From: Limanda limanda
Lineage: Eukaryota; Chordata; Actinopteri; Pleuronectiformes; Pleuronectidae
Assembly: GCF_963576545.1 (NCBI RefSeq)
Contig: NC_083637.1
Location: 16,824,007-16,888,006 of the forward strand
Length of the DNA stretch: 64,000 nucleotides
Direction of reading: 5' to 3'
Below, in pieces: positions 1 to 14,020 of the stretch; positions within the stretch are counted from its first letter, which is position 1; every line of letters begins with the position of its first letter. The notes beneath the pieces were generated by a model that saw nothing but the letters and a program-made list of their open reading frames with translations, was not told the origin of the DNA and did not search any database. Both the position numbers and the translations under genes were made by a program.

Positions 1-208
1 AGTTCCCCCGCTGCTTATTTATGGGACGAGTCTTACTTAGAGACCGGTTTCAGAGGAAGATTTATGACATTTGCTTCTTGGGACTGAGAGCAGCCAAGTT
101 GCTGCTCAGTCTAGCACATAGGCACAATGAGATCTGCCGCGGTTTTCACTGTGTACTGGAGAACAGAGAGGTTTGTGTTTTAGCTGGAGATGAAGGAGGA
201 GGAGGAGA

Positions 209-258
<50 letters not shown>

Positions 259-550
259 AGGTCCTTCACATGTCACATCATGAGAAAAGCCATCAAGGCC
301 TCATGATCATTCATTCACCACACACAGTAGCTGCAATTACAGAATTCAATCCTTCTTCATTAGTCTTTCAACACTCACCAAATTTACACAACTATGTGAT
401 ATGGTGCCATTGCAGAATAGAACCCATCATGAGTATTTCTATGTAAACTACAAACTTGTGACAAATCAGTGTCTTACATGTTTTGACACGATAGTGTTCT
501 GCTCACCAGGTGGACTTCCAACACACTTTTCAATTACCTCACTGGTTTCC
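1..550. other. Left-edge intergenic stretch with purine-rich GGA repeat
   Basis: No gene is recognised here. The short open frames have no family resemblance. The one distinct feature is an imperfect GGA/GGAGGAA purine tract at about 190-263, whose plus strand is almost all G and A. Such a tract could form a triplex or other non-B structure, but nothing here shows that it does. Confidence 0.6.
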
Positions 551-557
551 CTTACTT

Positions 558-880
558 ATGTCCATCTGTGTGTTTGTTACTTTGCAGGATAACGCAAAAT
601 ACTCGACGGAACCGTGGTGGAATGACGTGGTATTGGTCAGGGAAGAACCCATTCGATTTAATGCAAATCTAAATCAGCATGCAGATATAGGATTTTTATT
701 TGACATTTTCATTGATTTCCCAGGTATAATTGATGGATCTTGATTTTTTTTTAATCAGACACATTAAGGGAACTGATATCTATGAGTCTGTTAAATTTGT
801 TGCAGCCTGATTGAATTTAAGGAGACTGTTGGGCCTTTTTTCCGGAGGTATGTGCTCCACAGAGTGAAGCGATTCCAGCA
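558..880 (+). mobile_element. Interspersed repeat family R1, copy 1 (degraded)
   Basis: This stretch shares ordered blocks with 38378-38720 and partly with 35676-35960. The blocks are a TGGTGGAA-like start, AAGAACCCATT, a GAACTGATATCTATGAG block, GATTGAATTTAAGG and GGAGGTATGTGCTC. Three diverged copies in the same plus orientation within one window indicate an interspersed element. I recognise the pattern as common in fish genomes but cannot name the family safely. No coding capacity remains. Confidence 0.6.
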
Positions 881-1851
881 GGTAGAACGATACATCCCTA
901 TTAAAGTTATATGCAATGACTGGGCCTAACTCTTTGATGAAGTGGCAGCAGCAGCTTCTAATTTGCTCCGTTGACGGTGTTAAACTAAAACACACAGTCA
1001 TGTCTGTCAGCCTTTGAATCCCATCATTTCACACACTGATGTAAAAGCCGTCGCATCTGTCGTCCATCTCAGTCGCAGGCGGAAACAAACTGTGACGGCG
1101 GGCAGCTCTCTGTGTGTATTTCCATCTGGTCTCTGAGAAGCGTTCACCTGCCAGGCTTTCCCTGTTCCGCCGGATGTTTCCACTTGGCAATACAACACCA
1201 CTAATTATCCCGAATCCAAGTCTGGGCCTCGACATTCCCATCTCGCTTGAGAAAATATTTTTGGGACGAGCTCGGGACTTTTTCTCTCTCTCTGCCTACA
1301 CACCAGCTTCTGTTCTTTTATAGATTTTTATAGCTCAATACTTTGAGTTCATATCATTATATAGAAAACTGTGTCTTCCTTGGATTCCTTCGTAACTAGG
1401 GATCTATGTGTTAGTTTGTCCTGCACAGATGAAGCTTCTCACCTAATTTACACCTACTTCTTACCCAGCGTGACTCACATGAGAAAGTACCACAAACTAC
1501 TGTGGCTTAACAGCCTGGGGTCGGATCTTCCCTGCCTGCTCTCTGTCAGTCTCCCTGAGGTCCTTGTGTTGTGGTCCTGACAATAACATTCGCGGACAGA
1601 CGAGCAAACTGCGCCAGATCACTACGACTTGCGGCCGGTGACCTGCGGTCGGGCCACAGACGGGGCTCACACTCTCGTTAACAGACCAAACATAACATAC
1701 ACAGGGTAAATAAGTGAGGACGCATGATAGACACACGCACACACGCAAACCTTCACTTAGCATCGTCTCGGCTGAGCTCAAAGGAAGAGGCTGCACAGAG
1801 AGAGGAATGAAGTCGGTTTTGTTTACAGAAGAAAGAATTCACATCAAATGC

Positions 1852-1857
1852 TTTATT
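1852..1857 (-). terminator. erp27: Putative poly(A) signal of erp27
   Basis: AATAAA lies on the minus strand about 55 bases after the erp27 stop codon. This implies a very short 3' UTR. Placement follows gene orientation only; no transcript evidence is available. Confidence 0.5.
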
Positions 1858-1911
1858 CATTTAAGTATCTATTTAATGTATAATAATGTATTTACATTTG
1901 ATGGTTGAGTT

Positions 1912-4206
1912 TTAGAGCTCTGTTTTGGGTTCTGCTCCAGCCTGTTTCACGTCCTGGAAAATAAAAGTTCACATGAATTACAGCAGACAGACAGAACAGC
2001 ACTGGGGAACATATCAAACAATGCAGACTTGTAGAAATCAAGTTTATCTCAAGTTCCTCTATTTTACTTTTGCACCTTACCAAGCCTATGAGACAAATTG
2101 ACTTTAAAACTTTAAATTGATATATTGATTGATTGAATTTCCCTCTGAGGAATATCAAAGAAATGTCTCAGTCAAGGATTTAACTGCACCTATATGTCGA
2201 TGACAGTTGTGTGTTAAGAGATTCATTCAACTCTTGTTTTAACTCGGACAAACACTGAGGTGGAAACCTAAATTACATAGCAGCCGAGTACAGCAAATAA
2301 ACAAATCAGTCCAAGACACGAAGAAAACACAAATAAGAATCAACAACATTTGCTAACTAGCAAATGCAAGAGCAAAAGCAAAAGCCTCAAGAATAAATAC
2401 AGTGCAAGTAATTTAAAACAATTGAACACCTAGAGGTAAAATAAGGTAAGATTAAAAACCTAAATTGTCCTAAGGATAAGATATCCATATATTTGAAATA
2501 TTTGAATATATAATATAATATATATATATATTTAGCTTGAGTTATTTAATCATATATTCATTTTTTAGTAGATGCGAAAAAAAACAGAAATAAGGAACCA
2601 CATTTATCACAGTCCACATATGGTAAAAAGTGGAGGAACACTCAGGGGAAAATGCAGTGAAAACGTTTCTTTTCCAGGCAAAGCTCCAGTTACGGACTTG
2701 AAGGAAATCTGTGGATGGTTATGACTGGACCAGAGGGAAAGGAACAAAACAAACCTCAGCAGCAACAACAGGGTAATTGTTTGTGTTGCTGGTGATCTTG
2801 ATGATTTGGACGTTCAGTTAATGAATAGAAGCAGAAAAACAAGGTGAGAAACATATTAAGAGAGGAATCCTCAGGTGGTATTCTGAAGAAGTATGAGAAT
2901 CCAATAGTTAGGATATATAGATTCGTTGATTCATTCCTTTTGCCCTAGGTTACCAACAGCAATTGTTTCTAGATGAACTCATACAAACACTTTACTTTTA
3001 TTTTTTTTACAATTTATACAAAAGTAAGAACTGCATATAAAGGAAAGTATCGTAGAATGATACACACTTGTAACCTACTTTCTTTAGTGTGCCTATTTAG
3101 TTTGAAACTAAATGTCAAAACATCACAAAATTGTATTTCTGTATGCCAAGGGAGCAGTGTTCCTGTTTTACTTTTACTGAACATTTTCTAATTTGGTTTA
3201 TTTTAATTTCTTGACTGTGCTTATTTTTGATTCAATAAACCGTGTCACCCTTTTTAAAACCTTATCTACGTGTTCGGAAAATAGATCTCCTCGGTACCAT
3301 CACTAAAATATCTTACTCATATGTTGCAGGTCAAAAACATCTTATCAGGCAAATCCTGGCCGCTCACCTTCAGTTCTCCTCTCAGGAACGACTGGCAAAA
3401 CTCCCTCACTCCTTCGTTAGAAATCTCTCCCACAGGAAGGAGCCACTTCATGTCCGAGTTACCGTCGTAGATGCCAACTCGTGGGAGGTCTTGAGGCTTG
3501 ATGCCAAAGTAGCCAAGTGACCGAGCGTTGGACTTCACGGCTCCGTTAATCAGCACAAACAAGAACTGGAACACAGACTCATACTTTAACCTATTGTACA
3601 GTCAATCGAGTAACTGCAGATATGAAACTGCTTCCAGAGTTTTACGAAAACCATTTGGTTGTGTTGGATTTCTGATAGAATATGAATACTCAGGGTTTCT
3701 ACATAATATATTAAATATAAGTCGGAAATTAGATGTGGTTTCATGATTGTCTGTCCATGTCTGTACTTTGTTATGTGAAATATTGAAAGATGAATAAACC
3801 AATTAAAATAAAAAATTAATTAGTTTTTTGTACATCCTGAGTCAATGAGTTCCTTGACAGCTGTTAAGGAGCTGTTCATATTAATGTCCACATCAGGTAA
3901 GAAAAAACTAAGACTAAAACGTTTTAGAGGTAAATTAATTTAATCCATTAGAGATTTACAGACCTGCACTTACTATAATTACACGTCATAGCCCTGATGT
4001 TCCTCTAGTTGTCATTCTCACCTTGCCTGTAAACTCAGGGGCCAGAGCTCCGAGTTGCTCCTTGAGCTCATTAAATCCTTTAGTCCCCCTGTTGGCGAAG
4101 AGCAGGAGGTGTGACTTCACCTCCGAGTTGAACAGACCCACTGCCGACTGAGAGAAAATGGGGGGTTAGGACGGGAGGCATTTTGTTTCCACTGACAAAC
4201 CATGAT

Positions 4207-4304
<98 letters not shown>

Positions 4305-6900
4305 AGTTTTTAATCACTCTCTCTGATGAGACCTGTCATGTAAAAAATGGGTGGGACTACAGTGGGAATTTATGATGTCACAAATCTCGATGTCCCAGTA
4401 AGAATGATGGTAGGTCAACAGGTCAACCCGCCCTAACGGGTGCTACTAAATTAACTGGAAATGGAGCTGTCAGTCAAATTTAATTTGTCCTCACCCACAA
4501 GTGATTTAATGGGAACAGTGTATTTGTATCTGTCTTCATTCGTCGTACTAGCATGTTTTTATATGAGGTAAGGCTTTGATAGAAGAGAAGACAGGAAGAA
4601 AGTCAGAAGCTGTTGACTCCATGCAAAGCATTTATATGTCTGTGATGAAGACGTGGCGCTCCTACCACTTGGTTGTATTCTGTGATGTATCGGATCTCAT
4701 TGACGGAGATGAAATTTACGAGACCATCAGCTTCCATCTTCTTGGCGTTCGCCACAACAAGATTGTCCTGGTGATTATCCGCCTGGATCACACAACACCA
4801 GCCACATCGTTATCACCATTAGACTGATTGTACGTCATCAAAGTTGTATAATGAAAAGTGATGAAGTGAAATACCTTCCTGAAGATGGTGATGGTGTCTG
4901 AGGAAAGCTTGTAGTCGGCCCACACCTCCTTCACTGTGCAAATGGCGACAGGGACGGTGTCGACGCGCCCTGCAGCTTCAACAAGCTCCGCATACCCATG
5001 GCTGTCCTCTCCCTGAAAGACCAGAGTGAAAGACAGAGTTACAGAAGAGAACTGTTGTACTATCTCATCTCATCACGGATAATCTTTCACTCTTTTATCC
5101 CACAAGTTGTTTTTGTTTCATTATTACACAGATATCGTAAATCAGTAATATCCTGCTTCGCCAATACTGCAGTTACAACTGGTTTGAAAATACAAAGATT
5201 TAATTTCGAAAAAAGATGATCTTAGAGATATGATGCATTTGTTTACATCAAAAGTAACCAGCAGTAAATTAAGAAGTTTAACCAAGCTCGACTTGAACCA
5301 GTTACAATATTAATATACTCACGTGTTCAAACATCAATAATATAATATAATAACAATTATATAACACTAAAACAATGATGGTAACCAGTCTCGACTGCGT
5401 AGTAAGTATTTTTGATACTTTAAGTACATCTTGTTAATTATACTTAAAATAAAAAAAAGTGCAGGTGCCACAGACAGAGACGGAGACGAGGACCAAATAA
5501 ACACAGTGGACCAGGAAGCTGACTCACAGAAGGTGAATCATGTCTACTTCTGACTATTACATGAGCTCTGGCACTCGGTTTTATTATTTTGCAGTCTGTA
5601 ATATGTGTTCATTCCCAATGAGTCACAGCATCAATATTTTGGTCTCTCCTAGGCTTCAGTATGAGGATCCAACTATCCTCATGAGTTATCCTCGTGTGGC
5701 CTCCTCCTCTCTCCTCCCATGAACCTTTCCCCTGCTCCTGCACTTGTTTATGCGAGGTTCAATGAAGCCAATCCCACAAGACTTCAGATATGCATGTATT
5801 TCCTGTCGAGTGGCCGGCCATCTTCCCCCGGCACACTGCGTCTGGCCAAAGGGCCCGCCTCTGTGGAATGGCCAGCCACCCTCGGTCCCTCGGTCCCTCA
5901 CGGCAGCAGCGGCAGCGGAGGCAGCGATGCCAAAGGTGTGGCCACAGGAAATAGATCCTTCTCTGAGATCTATTCGTGACAGCAGCATCACAGAGACCAG
6001 GCTGCGAACAAAGGCTGTGTTTGTGGAGCTCTCACAGTCAGATAAAGATAATCTGTCTGATCATGGTGTGCCGCATGCATGTTAAGCTAGTAAACCGAAC
6101 CACAAAACACTGTCTGTGGGTTTGCTTTGAACAATTTCTGGAGGCTTATTTTGAGTACAGGTTGTTTGTTTTTCTCCACGTGTGATTGTGATCTTGTCTG
6201 ACCTCCAGAAATCCGATGACCACCACCTCAGCAGAGTCGATGAAGGCCTCGGCAGCGTTGGTGTCATTCAGCCGAGGAAGAGCAGTGCCTGAGGAAGAAT
6301 AAGACACGTCAACATAGTTTGGACCTCGCAGTCCCAATCATTGTGTCAATAAGACTAAAAATAAATTTTAAGGTTCATGATTTGCTGCTTAAAATTTAAC
6401 TGAATTGAATACCTTTTATTTTAGTTCATTCATTTTTTGCCATGGATTTTTATGAAGCACTTTGTCACCTCTTTTAAATAATTGCTATACAAATAAAGCT
6501 ATTATTATTATAAAAGTCTCACAGGTATCTCGGCACATTTATTTGTAAAGCACATTATCACACGAAGGTTGTTCAATGTGCTTCCAAGAAATAACTGTTG
6601 CATAAAAGTACAGATCAATAATCTTAGTTAAGTATGTCAGCATGCTAAAATTCCCAGAGTAGTACAACACACAAAGTACTGCCGCAATTTGATCATTAAC
6701 CAGAATATTGATTTGTGGAGATCCTTTGTTAACAGGTCACAGGAAATTAACATATCCAGGTTCATCGTCTACATTTAAATCCAAGAAGAGCCAAGATGAT
6801 AAGTTAAGGAAAATAGGACAACAAAGTGTAGTTAAATCCATTTACCTTTCTTTGCAAAGGCAGAGGAGACCAGGAAGGTGAGGAACAGAGTGATCAGCAT
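1912..6900 (-). CDS. erp27: Endoplasmic reticulum protein 27 (ERP27), six coding introns
   Basis: Assembled minus-strand coding exons are 6900-6846, 6288-6203, 5012-4875, 4782-4666, 4147-4022, 3565-3368 and 1953-1912. All have GT-AG borders and phases that join into 253 residues (human ERP27 is 273). Exon 1 encodes a signal peptide, MLITLFLTFLVSSAFA. Family-diagnostic stretches follow: AEVVVIGFLE (exon 2), TITIFRK, YITEYNQV joined to SAVGLFNS, and GK joined to FLFVLI. There are two thioredoxin-like domains and no CXXC redox motif, as expected for ERP27, which binds unfolded clients and the disulfide isomerase ERp57 in the ER lumen rather than catalysing exchange. The last exon encodes only 13 residues and ends KTEL, a KDEL-like retrieval signal. 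The start is the only ATG giving a signal peptide. The next gene rightwards is a PDE6 gamma gene, matching human 12p12.3 order. Identification is by recalled family similarity. Confidence 0.93.
4212..4302. repeat. (CA)n microsatellite, about 45 units
   Basis: A near-perfect CA dinucleotide run in the erp27 intron between the exons at 4666-4782 and 4022-4147. It lies about 65 bases upstream (in gene sense) of the latter exon's acceptor. In the sense strand it is a UG tract. Confidence 0.97.
6400..6600 (+). mobile_element. Fragments of retroposon-like 3' tails
   Basis: The run ending in ATACAAATAAAGCTATTATTATTA resembles the 3' tail of teleost LINE/SINE retroposons (small gap-rich AAT/ATT repeats after a short TATAAATAAAG block). 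A following segment at 6530-6600 resembles another common fish repeat. Both sit in erp27 intron 1. Family assignment was not attempted. Confidence 0.4.
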
Positions 6901-9900
6901 GTTTCAGTGGATTCGACCGACCGACAGGCTGCAGCTAAAACAGAAGAAAACCAAGGAGAGGTCAGAAGACTTTTGTAGCTGTTTGACTCGTGTCACCTCG
7001 GGTCTGGCTCTGTCTCACGCCACATGGCAGCAGCAGCCGCAGCCGCTGCAACTCTCCTGGGACCTGATTGGAGGCTTTGTGGGAACCAGCAAGGTGTTCT
7101 TGATATGTTTGGGCGGTGGGATTTAAGACTACGTGTCGCTGTTCGACAGGAGACAGGTTAATGTGCTTGTGTCTGGCACTGTATGGACACATTTAGTCCT
7201 GCTGACCTCTGGCTTGGCGAATTGAATCTTTTCTCTTGTCTTGACGAGTCTTGTTTGAAGCATTGTCTTTACCTCTTTGCTCTCAAATGTCCTGAGTGTG
7301 TTACATATATGTGTATGTGGGTGGGAGTCTCTGCAGGAATAGCAGCTTGGTTAATGCTGATGTTTCAACACCAAGCAGATCTCAAACACATTGAGGTACA
7401 GAGAGGCCTGTGAGACAGACCTGAGATCAACTCGGCTGCAATTTGGCACATTCACCACATGAGGGACACAACTCCTGCCTGATCTACGCCATCATCCTTC
7501 TAATACAACTGGAAAATTCACAGAGCAGAGGAGACATTAAATCTGACTATTTTTTATGCATTGGTCATTACAAAATGTTATTATCTTTTAGTTCCTTCAT
7601 TTTCTTCTTAATTCTCTATTTTTTATTTTATTATTTATAATATAACATTTTAGTATTATCTATGAAATTTAAAATGGCTTTTATATATTGTAAAGAGTCT
7701 TAAAATACACTGGAAATGTCTTTATAAATTTAGAATGTATCATATAACTATATTTATTATATATATATCAAATAAAAGCATGAAATTATATGATGATATG
7801 GTTATTATTGACTATAATTAAAGTCAAATGCATTTCTTCCATTTCCTCAATTTAATTATCCGTCAACATCCGCATACTGAAGAAAAAACAAACTACACCA
7901 TTAGAGAGAAGATTTGATGAGATCAATTGAATAATGTTTCCAATTATGTTTGAAATTGAACGTAAAAGTCACATAAACAGGCAACATAAGGTCAGATCCT
8001 GAAAGAAAGTAATTGTATTAGACAGATACAGTGAAAAACAAATCTCTTGTGTAGAGGTTTTTATTTTCCACGGTGGAGCCAACACAACATCATGACTGTT
8101 TGTTCAACAGGATCTTTGGAGAATAAATACACACCACCTCCGCTAGGAAATGTCTTGACACTAAAAAATTGTATAGACTAACAAGTATTAAAATCTAAAT
8201 TTTGAGTTAAGTGAGTCGAATAAAAACGTTTTAATTGTCAGAGCGACAGAAGAGGCGTTGAACAGCAGCTCCCACTGCCACCACAGAAATGTTTTGTGAC
8301 AGCGCCACATCTGTCAAACACAAAACTAAAAAAGTAGGTTTTATATCAACTTTGACATTTTCATTCTGAGTATTGTTGCCACACAAATGGAGTTCACTGG
8401 AAAACTGTGGGGAAGTCACACTTTGGTCACAGAGCAGAAAAAAACTGATGGATGCACAAAAATACATTGAACTCTGGCAGGACGAAAGTTTTGGACTGAA
8501 CTCTACGAACTTTCTCTGTTTTTATAAAAAGTTATTTAGTTTCTTCACTATTATTACTTTTACTATGTATTTGCCCTTAAATGTGTCATAAATTGAACTA
8601 TCATCCCCAGACCCATACGATGAAACAATAATGGAACTAACTGTGAAATTAAATTCTTCTCTTTTTCAACACATCTGATTGAAATGAGTGAATACAGGTG
8701 TTTCCATTTATCGAGGTAAAATGATTATAAGCACATGTAGTTTATTATAACAGAACCAAAGCTCTGACCTCATTTACAGGGTCGGGGAGAACGATACATG
8801 TTCACAGGAAGCTTATGGAAACCACTAACACTGTAAATCAGGGCAACGCTAACGTCACAGACTTCAGTAAAATACCACATTCACACGTCACAACACTGAC
8901 ACCACCTGCATTAGCGAGCAGCTTCTTCCAGGTGACGACCACTGAGAATAAATCTACTTACAAACTCCTTTTCTGTCCGTCTGGCATCACAACACTGAGG
9001 AAGGCGAGTTTACAGCCCACACGCTACTGTGTGATCATTTAGTTTGTACAAAGCATCTGTTAAATAATAAAATACAGAAGTAAGAGGACAAGTAGTTCTG
9101 GGGTTTATTAGGGCTGTTTGGAATATTGCTCAATACCCTGTTTCAACAAATACACACAACAGTATTACTCATATGACAGCTATGTAATGTGGTTGATGTT
9201 AAAGCAAAAATATTAATATTAAAACTATTATATATTTACAACATCTGTCAATGTAATGGTTGTTGTAGATGTGGCAGCTGCAGAACAAACGTTAGTCTTA
9301 GCCCGGAAAGCTTGTTGTGCCTTCAGCCACAACTATAAAATACATTTTCACTGGTTATGTTTTTTTTTTTAATGATGGAATAGTATTTAGCAAACAGCCA
9401 TTTGATTTCTTGATGAGTTTTTTTATTTCACTCTGAGGTTTAATCCAAACCAAAAAGCAGACGCTTTTTGGTTTTGTTTAAATCTCTGTGTCCTTTAGAG
9501 GATTTATTTCTGCTTCCAGCTGCATTCTCAAAAGCAACAAACGCCCTTTTACCATCCAACTTACATTTAATTGACAGCATTCCTGACACATGAAGCATCC
9601 TGGAGACAGATAAATGAAAAGGATTGAGAGGGAAAGAAAAAAGAAGGGAAGAAATGTTCAGTTTGGCAGTTTGGGACTCCTTGTGGTGCAGTGTAGGTGT
9701 TGGACAGGCGCAGAAAGGATGCATTGGGGTTCAAATTACAGGACCAGCTGCTTATTTAGCTGGTGCTACAAATACACACAGCAAAAGTAATGATTATAAT
9801 CACACAGGGACAGGAATTAATACATCTGATTTTTTTACACTGTGTTGTTGGTTTGTTTTCAGTTTTTAGTTGCATCTCTCATTTTAATGCAACACAAATC

Positions 9901-12269
9901 AATCTGCATTTATCATTTAATATCATTTTATCACGCTGTTAACTATGTTAAAATCATGTTTATGTGAGTGCTCCCAACACATTTGTTGAACAGCATTTAC
10001 AATCAGATGAGAGCCATCGGTGGTGTGGGCAGTGATGTCAACCAGGTGAACCTGGGACTGATGGATTACAGGTATTTGTGTTGTGGCCTGCAGGTTTCAG
10101 CCGTCGCTATATTTCAGTTACACAACGTTAAACCCTGTTAAGCTTTGACATAGCCCGAGTGTGTGAAGGTCTCACATCATGTGGCATTGATCCTCAGACC
10201 CTGCTGCCCCTCTCATTTGTTTACACAGGCTAACATGAGCATTGATCATTTAAAGAAACAGTAAACATCTTTAAAATTATAAAACATTAGAGATAATTAA
10301 AATAATAACCTTTCGAAAGCGTCTTTAAAGGTTTGAAATGAGATGATTCTTGCAAAAAAGACTGAAGACATCACAACCATTCAAGAAAACCACTTTAGAA
10401 TAATACACTGCATACAATGAAAAGAAATGTAAAATATCTGTATCATCTTGAATTATCAAAATTATATACTTTAAAATACTCGAAAATTAATGTGAGTGTG
10501 AATAGGTTTCAGCTGAAGGTTGAGGATTAATATGATTGAGGTCGCACTGATGGTGGATGGTGGATTTCATGGATGGGTTGGTGCAAACTGTCTGATGGGG
10601 AAGCCCTTCAATGGCAGCATTTGAATCCTTCCCCTGAACAGGAGACCCAGAAACTGCATCAGCATTTAATACAGGGACCCAGAAATGTGGGGAATAGCTA
10701 CAGTGGATCACCACTTCACTACCGCATTTGTTTCTACACAAATGTGTTTTCTTTCCTTGGGTTTGAGGGAATCAGGGATCTACCCACACACCCACAGAAA
10801 GTCTTCCCTACGAGCCTCCGCCCCCCCTCACTACGACTGTGTGCATGTATGTACATGTGTGTTCCTCTAAGTAACAGGCATGGTGAGCTTTAAATTAAGA
10901 AAGTTCTGTCTTGTAAAACCTGTATCTGTCTGCACTGACCCATATGGATAAATCCCAATCCTCTTAGAACCTAAGATGGCAGCTTACTTCGCCTCGGCCA
11001 GTAAGTCATGCCCTCATGTCAGAGCAAAGAACAAAGTGCAAAACAACATCCTCTGGTCCGACAGGTCTCACCTGAGACATGTTCACATTCTTAGTCAAAC
11101 TGATGTCCAGAGACATACACAGGAAGTTCTCAGGGGGCAGTCACAGACACATGGCCTTGTTGATCCAGTCTCTCCTTCTAGGAACTGAGTGTTTTGTTTC
11201 CACAAGGTATAATTTGTGGGTGATTCCTGGATGTTTGGGTTGGTGTTTGGAAAGAGATTCGGTATGCATCATTGAACTATAAAACACTATACAATATTGT
11301 ACATGTGTAGAATACTTCTCAGGCCTGTGGCTTTACTTTTCATGCTCAAACTAAAATACCAACAATCACTGGACTGAGCTGCTGCTGCTCACTGAGGCCA
11401 ATTCTCCTGATCCCTGAACAAATCTGTTCATTAGACAAATACCATAGTTCCCTTTGCTTAAGAAATAAATATATTCTCACTTTGAAAGGTGTTTGACAGC
11501 AATAACAATACATATATCCCCTTAACGCATCATCATTTTTCCTACACTTTGGATTTCAGAATGTAATGGTAAAAAAAAGTAATAATGTTTGAATTCTCTG
11601 GGTCAGTTTAGATCTCCTGCAAAGAGAAGCTCAGAAAAATGACCAAACAGGTGCAGCCTGTAACCCAACTGCAATATAGGATTATAAAGGAGTTTTTGTG
11701 CATCGGTTCTAATATAGTTACCTTTTAAGGATAAGTATTCAAACAAACTGTATATCCAGGTCGTTTCTGGAACAGAGTCATCTTTAATTCGATTGAAAAT
11801 TAGGGCTGAGTTATTCTACTTATAAATATTTGGTATCATTAAACCCATTACATCAGTACAGTCTGTACTTTTGTATCACATGTCAAATAAAATAATGCAA
11901 CAGATAAACCCAGTCATGTAATAATGCCTGATGGATTAAACTGAATATTATGGAAAAACATTGCAATCACCCCCGAAGAAAATGAAGGTGGTTTCAGTCA
12001 CAGCTGTTTGAGAAGAGAAACAACACAATGAAGTATTAATGCCTCAATGTGATGGGGATAATATTATCAGGAGAGATGTATTCTTCTTTTTTGTCTTATC
12101 AGTGGATATGATCCTTATTTTTCAATATACTAAAATGGTATTTAACAAATCAATCATACATTCAACTTTTTTAAAGTCTATTTCTATTTCATTTTGGAAA
12201 TCTGATAAGCTATTAAGTGAGAAAAAGTGAGTAAATAAGAAGTAAAAAGTGAGTAAATATATATTGTTT

Positions 12270-12402
12270 TTTATTGTTTTTCTTATGTGTGGTGTATTTA
12301 TTGTGTTTTTATGTTTCTATGTTCATTGTATGCACCAATAACCAAAGCAAATTCCAGGTAGGTGTACTTGGCAATAAATACCTTTTGATTCTGATTCTAT
12401 TA
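12270..12402 (+). mobile_element. LINE-like 3' tail
   Basis: The stretch ends with AAATTCCAGGTAGGTG, then ACTTGGCAATAAA and TTCTGATTCT. This pattern is typical of the 3' end of fish non-LTR retrotransposon copies inserted with a short terminal repeat. Only the tail is recognisable and no reverse transcriptase frame is present. Confidence 0.5.
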
Positions 12403-12580
12403 ACAGCTTCCTGTACCACTGAATATACTGACAAATAAATCATAAAAACCTCAGTCCAGTTTTGAAACCTTCTTAGTCCTGTCCAAACATTATCTTACAA
12501 TTATGAGACCTTTTTCCTCATAACAAAACAGTCAGGATCTTATGATGTCATTATCGTAAAATCTTTAGAAACCTGAAGAA

Positions 12581-12583
<3 letters not shown>

Positions 12584-12623
<40 letters not shown>
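12584..12623. repeat. (GA)n microsatellite, about 20 units
   Basis: A pure GA dinucleotide run in intergenic DNA. No gene context was seen. Confidence 0.97.
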
Positions 12624-12625
<2 letters not shown>

Positions 12626-13674
12626 CAGAACACACAGCGAGGTAGACAGTCTGATTTACTGAGGATGATTTTTGCATTGTACTGTCTGTGACTTTGCAAA
12701 GACTCATCCTTAAGCCAGTGTATAAAAATAGACAGTGAAGGATCTGTTTAGCTCCGTACATCCACAGACACTGCTGAGTTAAACGACTGAAAAAAAACAA
12801 GATAAAACAACACTGTTCAACAAAATCATATCCGGTAACTTCTTCTTGTTTTATCATAGCCAGCCATCTGTGCAGGAGACATTTCACCTCAGTGACCATA
12901 CGTCTTTCTCTCAGTTACCAGCAGATGCAGCTGTTGCAGCCCCAGCGACCATCAGTCCCCGTCAGAGAAACATCTGCTCTGTTTGACCGTGACTCATCAC
13001 ATGACAGGGCAGACACGATGTTAAACTGCAACACAATTAACACAAGTCTTTAAGTTTCTCAGAGATGTCTCCAACATTTAAATGCACTTCATGCACTGTC
13101 TATTGTTATGAGTGTTTTTGATCTTTTTATTCTTTCAACCATCAATAAAACGTCTAATATTCTGAATACCTGTGATTTGAGATTATTCCCTCCAGTGGCT
13201 GTAATCCCCAACCTGAGAGGCCATGAGATAAAAAAACAAAACAAAGTTTCCAAACTTTCCAATAGTCTTTCCTTTTTTTTTTGCAAATTACGACGGAGTA
13301 TTCAGGCCACTTACAGGAGCAAAAGTCTGAGATTACAAGAGTACGGTTGATTTTTGTGCTATTAAGACTTTCTTCTCAATTACAACTTAATTATCTTAAT
13401 ATGTAATCAACATAGCCCTAATACTCTGTTGTCGCAAATGAATAAAATAGCACTAGGAACAAAAATCTATTTGTAGTTGAACTTGTTGTAAGTGGTGGAT
13501 CTTTGCAGGCAGTGATGAAGGGCTGCAGGTCGACTCTAACATGTTTGATCTAAAAGGTTTGGGACCACTTCTCCACCTCACGTCCTGGATGATAAAGTGG
13601 CCAAAGGTTTCATAAGGAGGTTTGTTATGTTTATGCCGCGTTGCACAGAGCACTGTCCCTTCTGTCAGCTCCCA

Positions 13675-14020
13675 CTTTAAAGGCAGCTAATTGGTGCAGT
13701 GACCCAGATGCACATTGATATCTGGAGGCCACCAGCAAACAACGCAAACACAGATATGACCAGAGGAGCTGCTAAATATTTGATATCTTAAAAATTGAAT
13801 GTTCTCAGTTTTTGAAGTAGCCCAGAAGATATCAATGGTGGAATTTAGGGTCCCGACTCACTAAGTAAACATAAAGGCCTCATTCTGAGGTCAAACTTTA
13901 GTGGTACATTTTTGGTTTCAGGTCATTATACACTAATGTAAACATAATATTCTAACATTAGAACTATGTTCAATCTCTGCTGATAGATACGATTAAATCC
14001 CACACACTGGGCCTTTAAAA
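13675..14020. mobile_element. Degraded nonautonomous DNA transposon, same type as 22117-22491
   Basis: The right end AAATCCCACACACTGGGCC followed by TTTAAA is close to the reverse complement of the left inverted repeat of the element at 22117-22491. Internal pieces also match that family (TAGCCCAGAA, and a TTATACACTAATG block in inverse orientation). The left end near 13677 (TTTAAAGGC) is weaker, so that boundary is approximate. No transposase is present. Confidence 0.45.
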
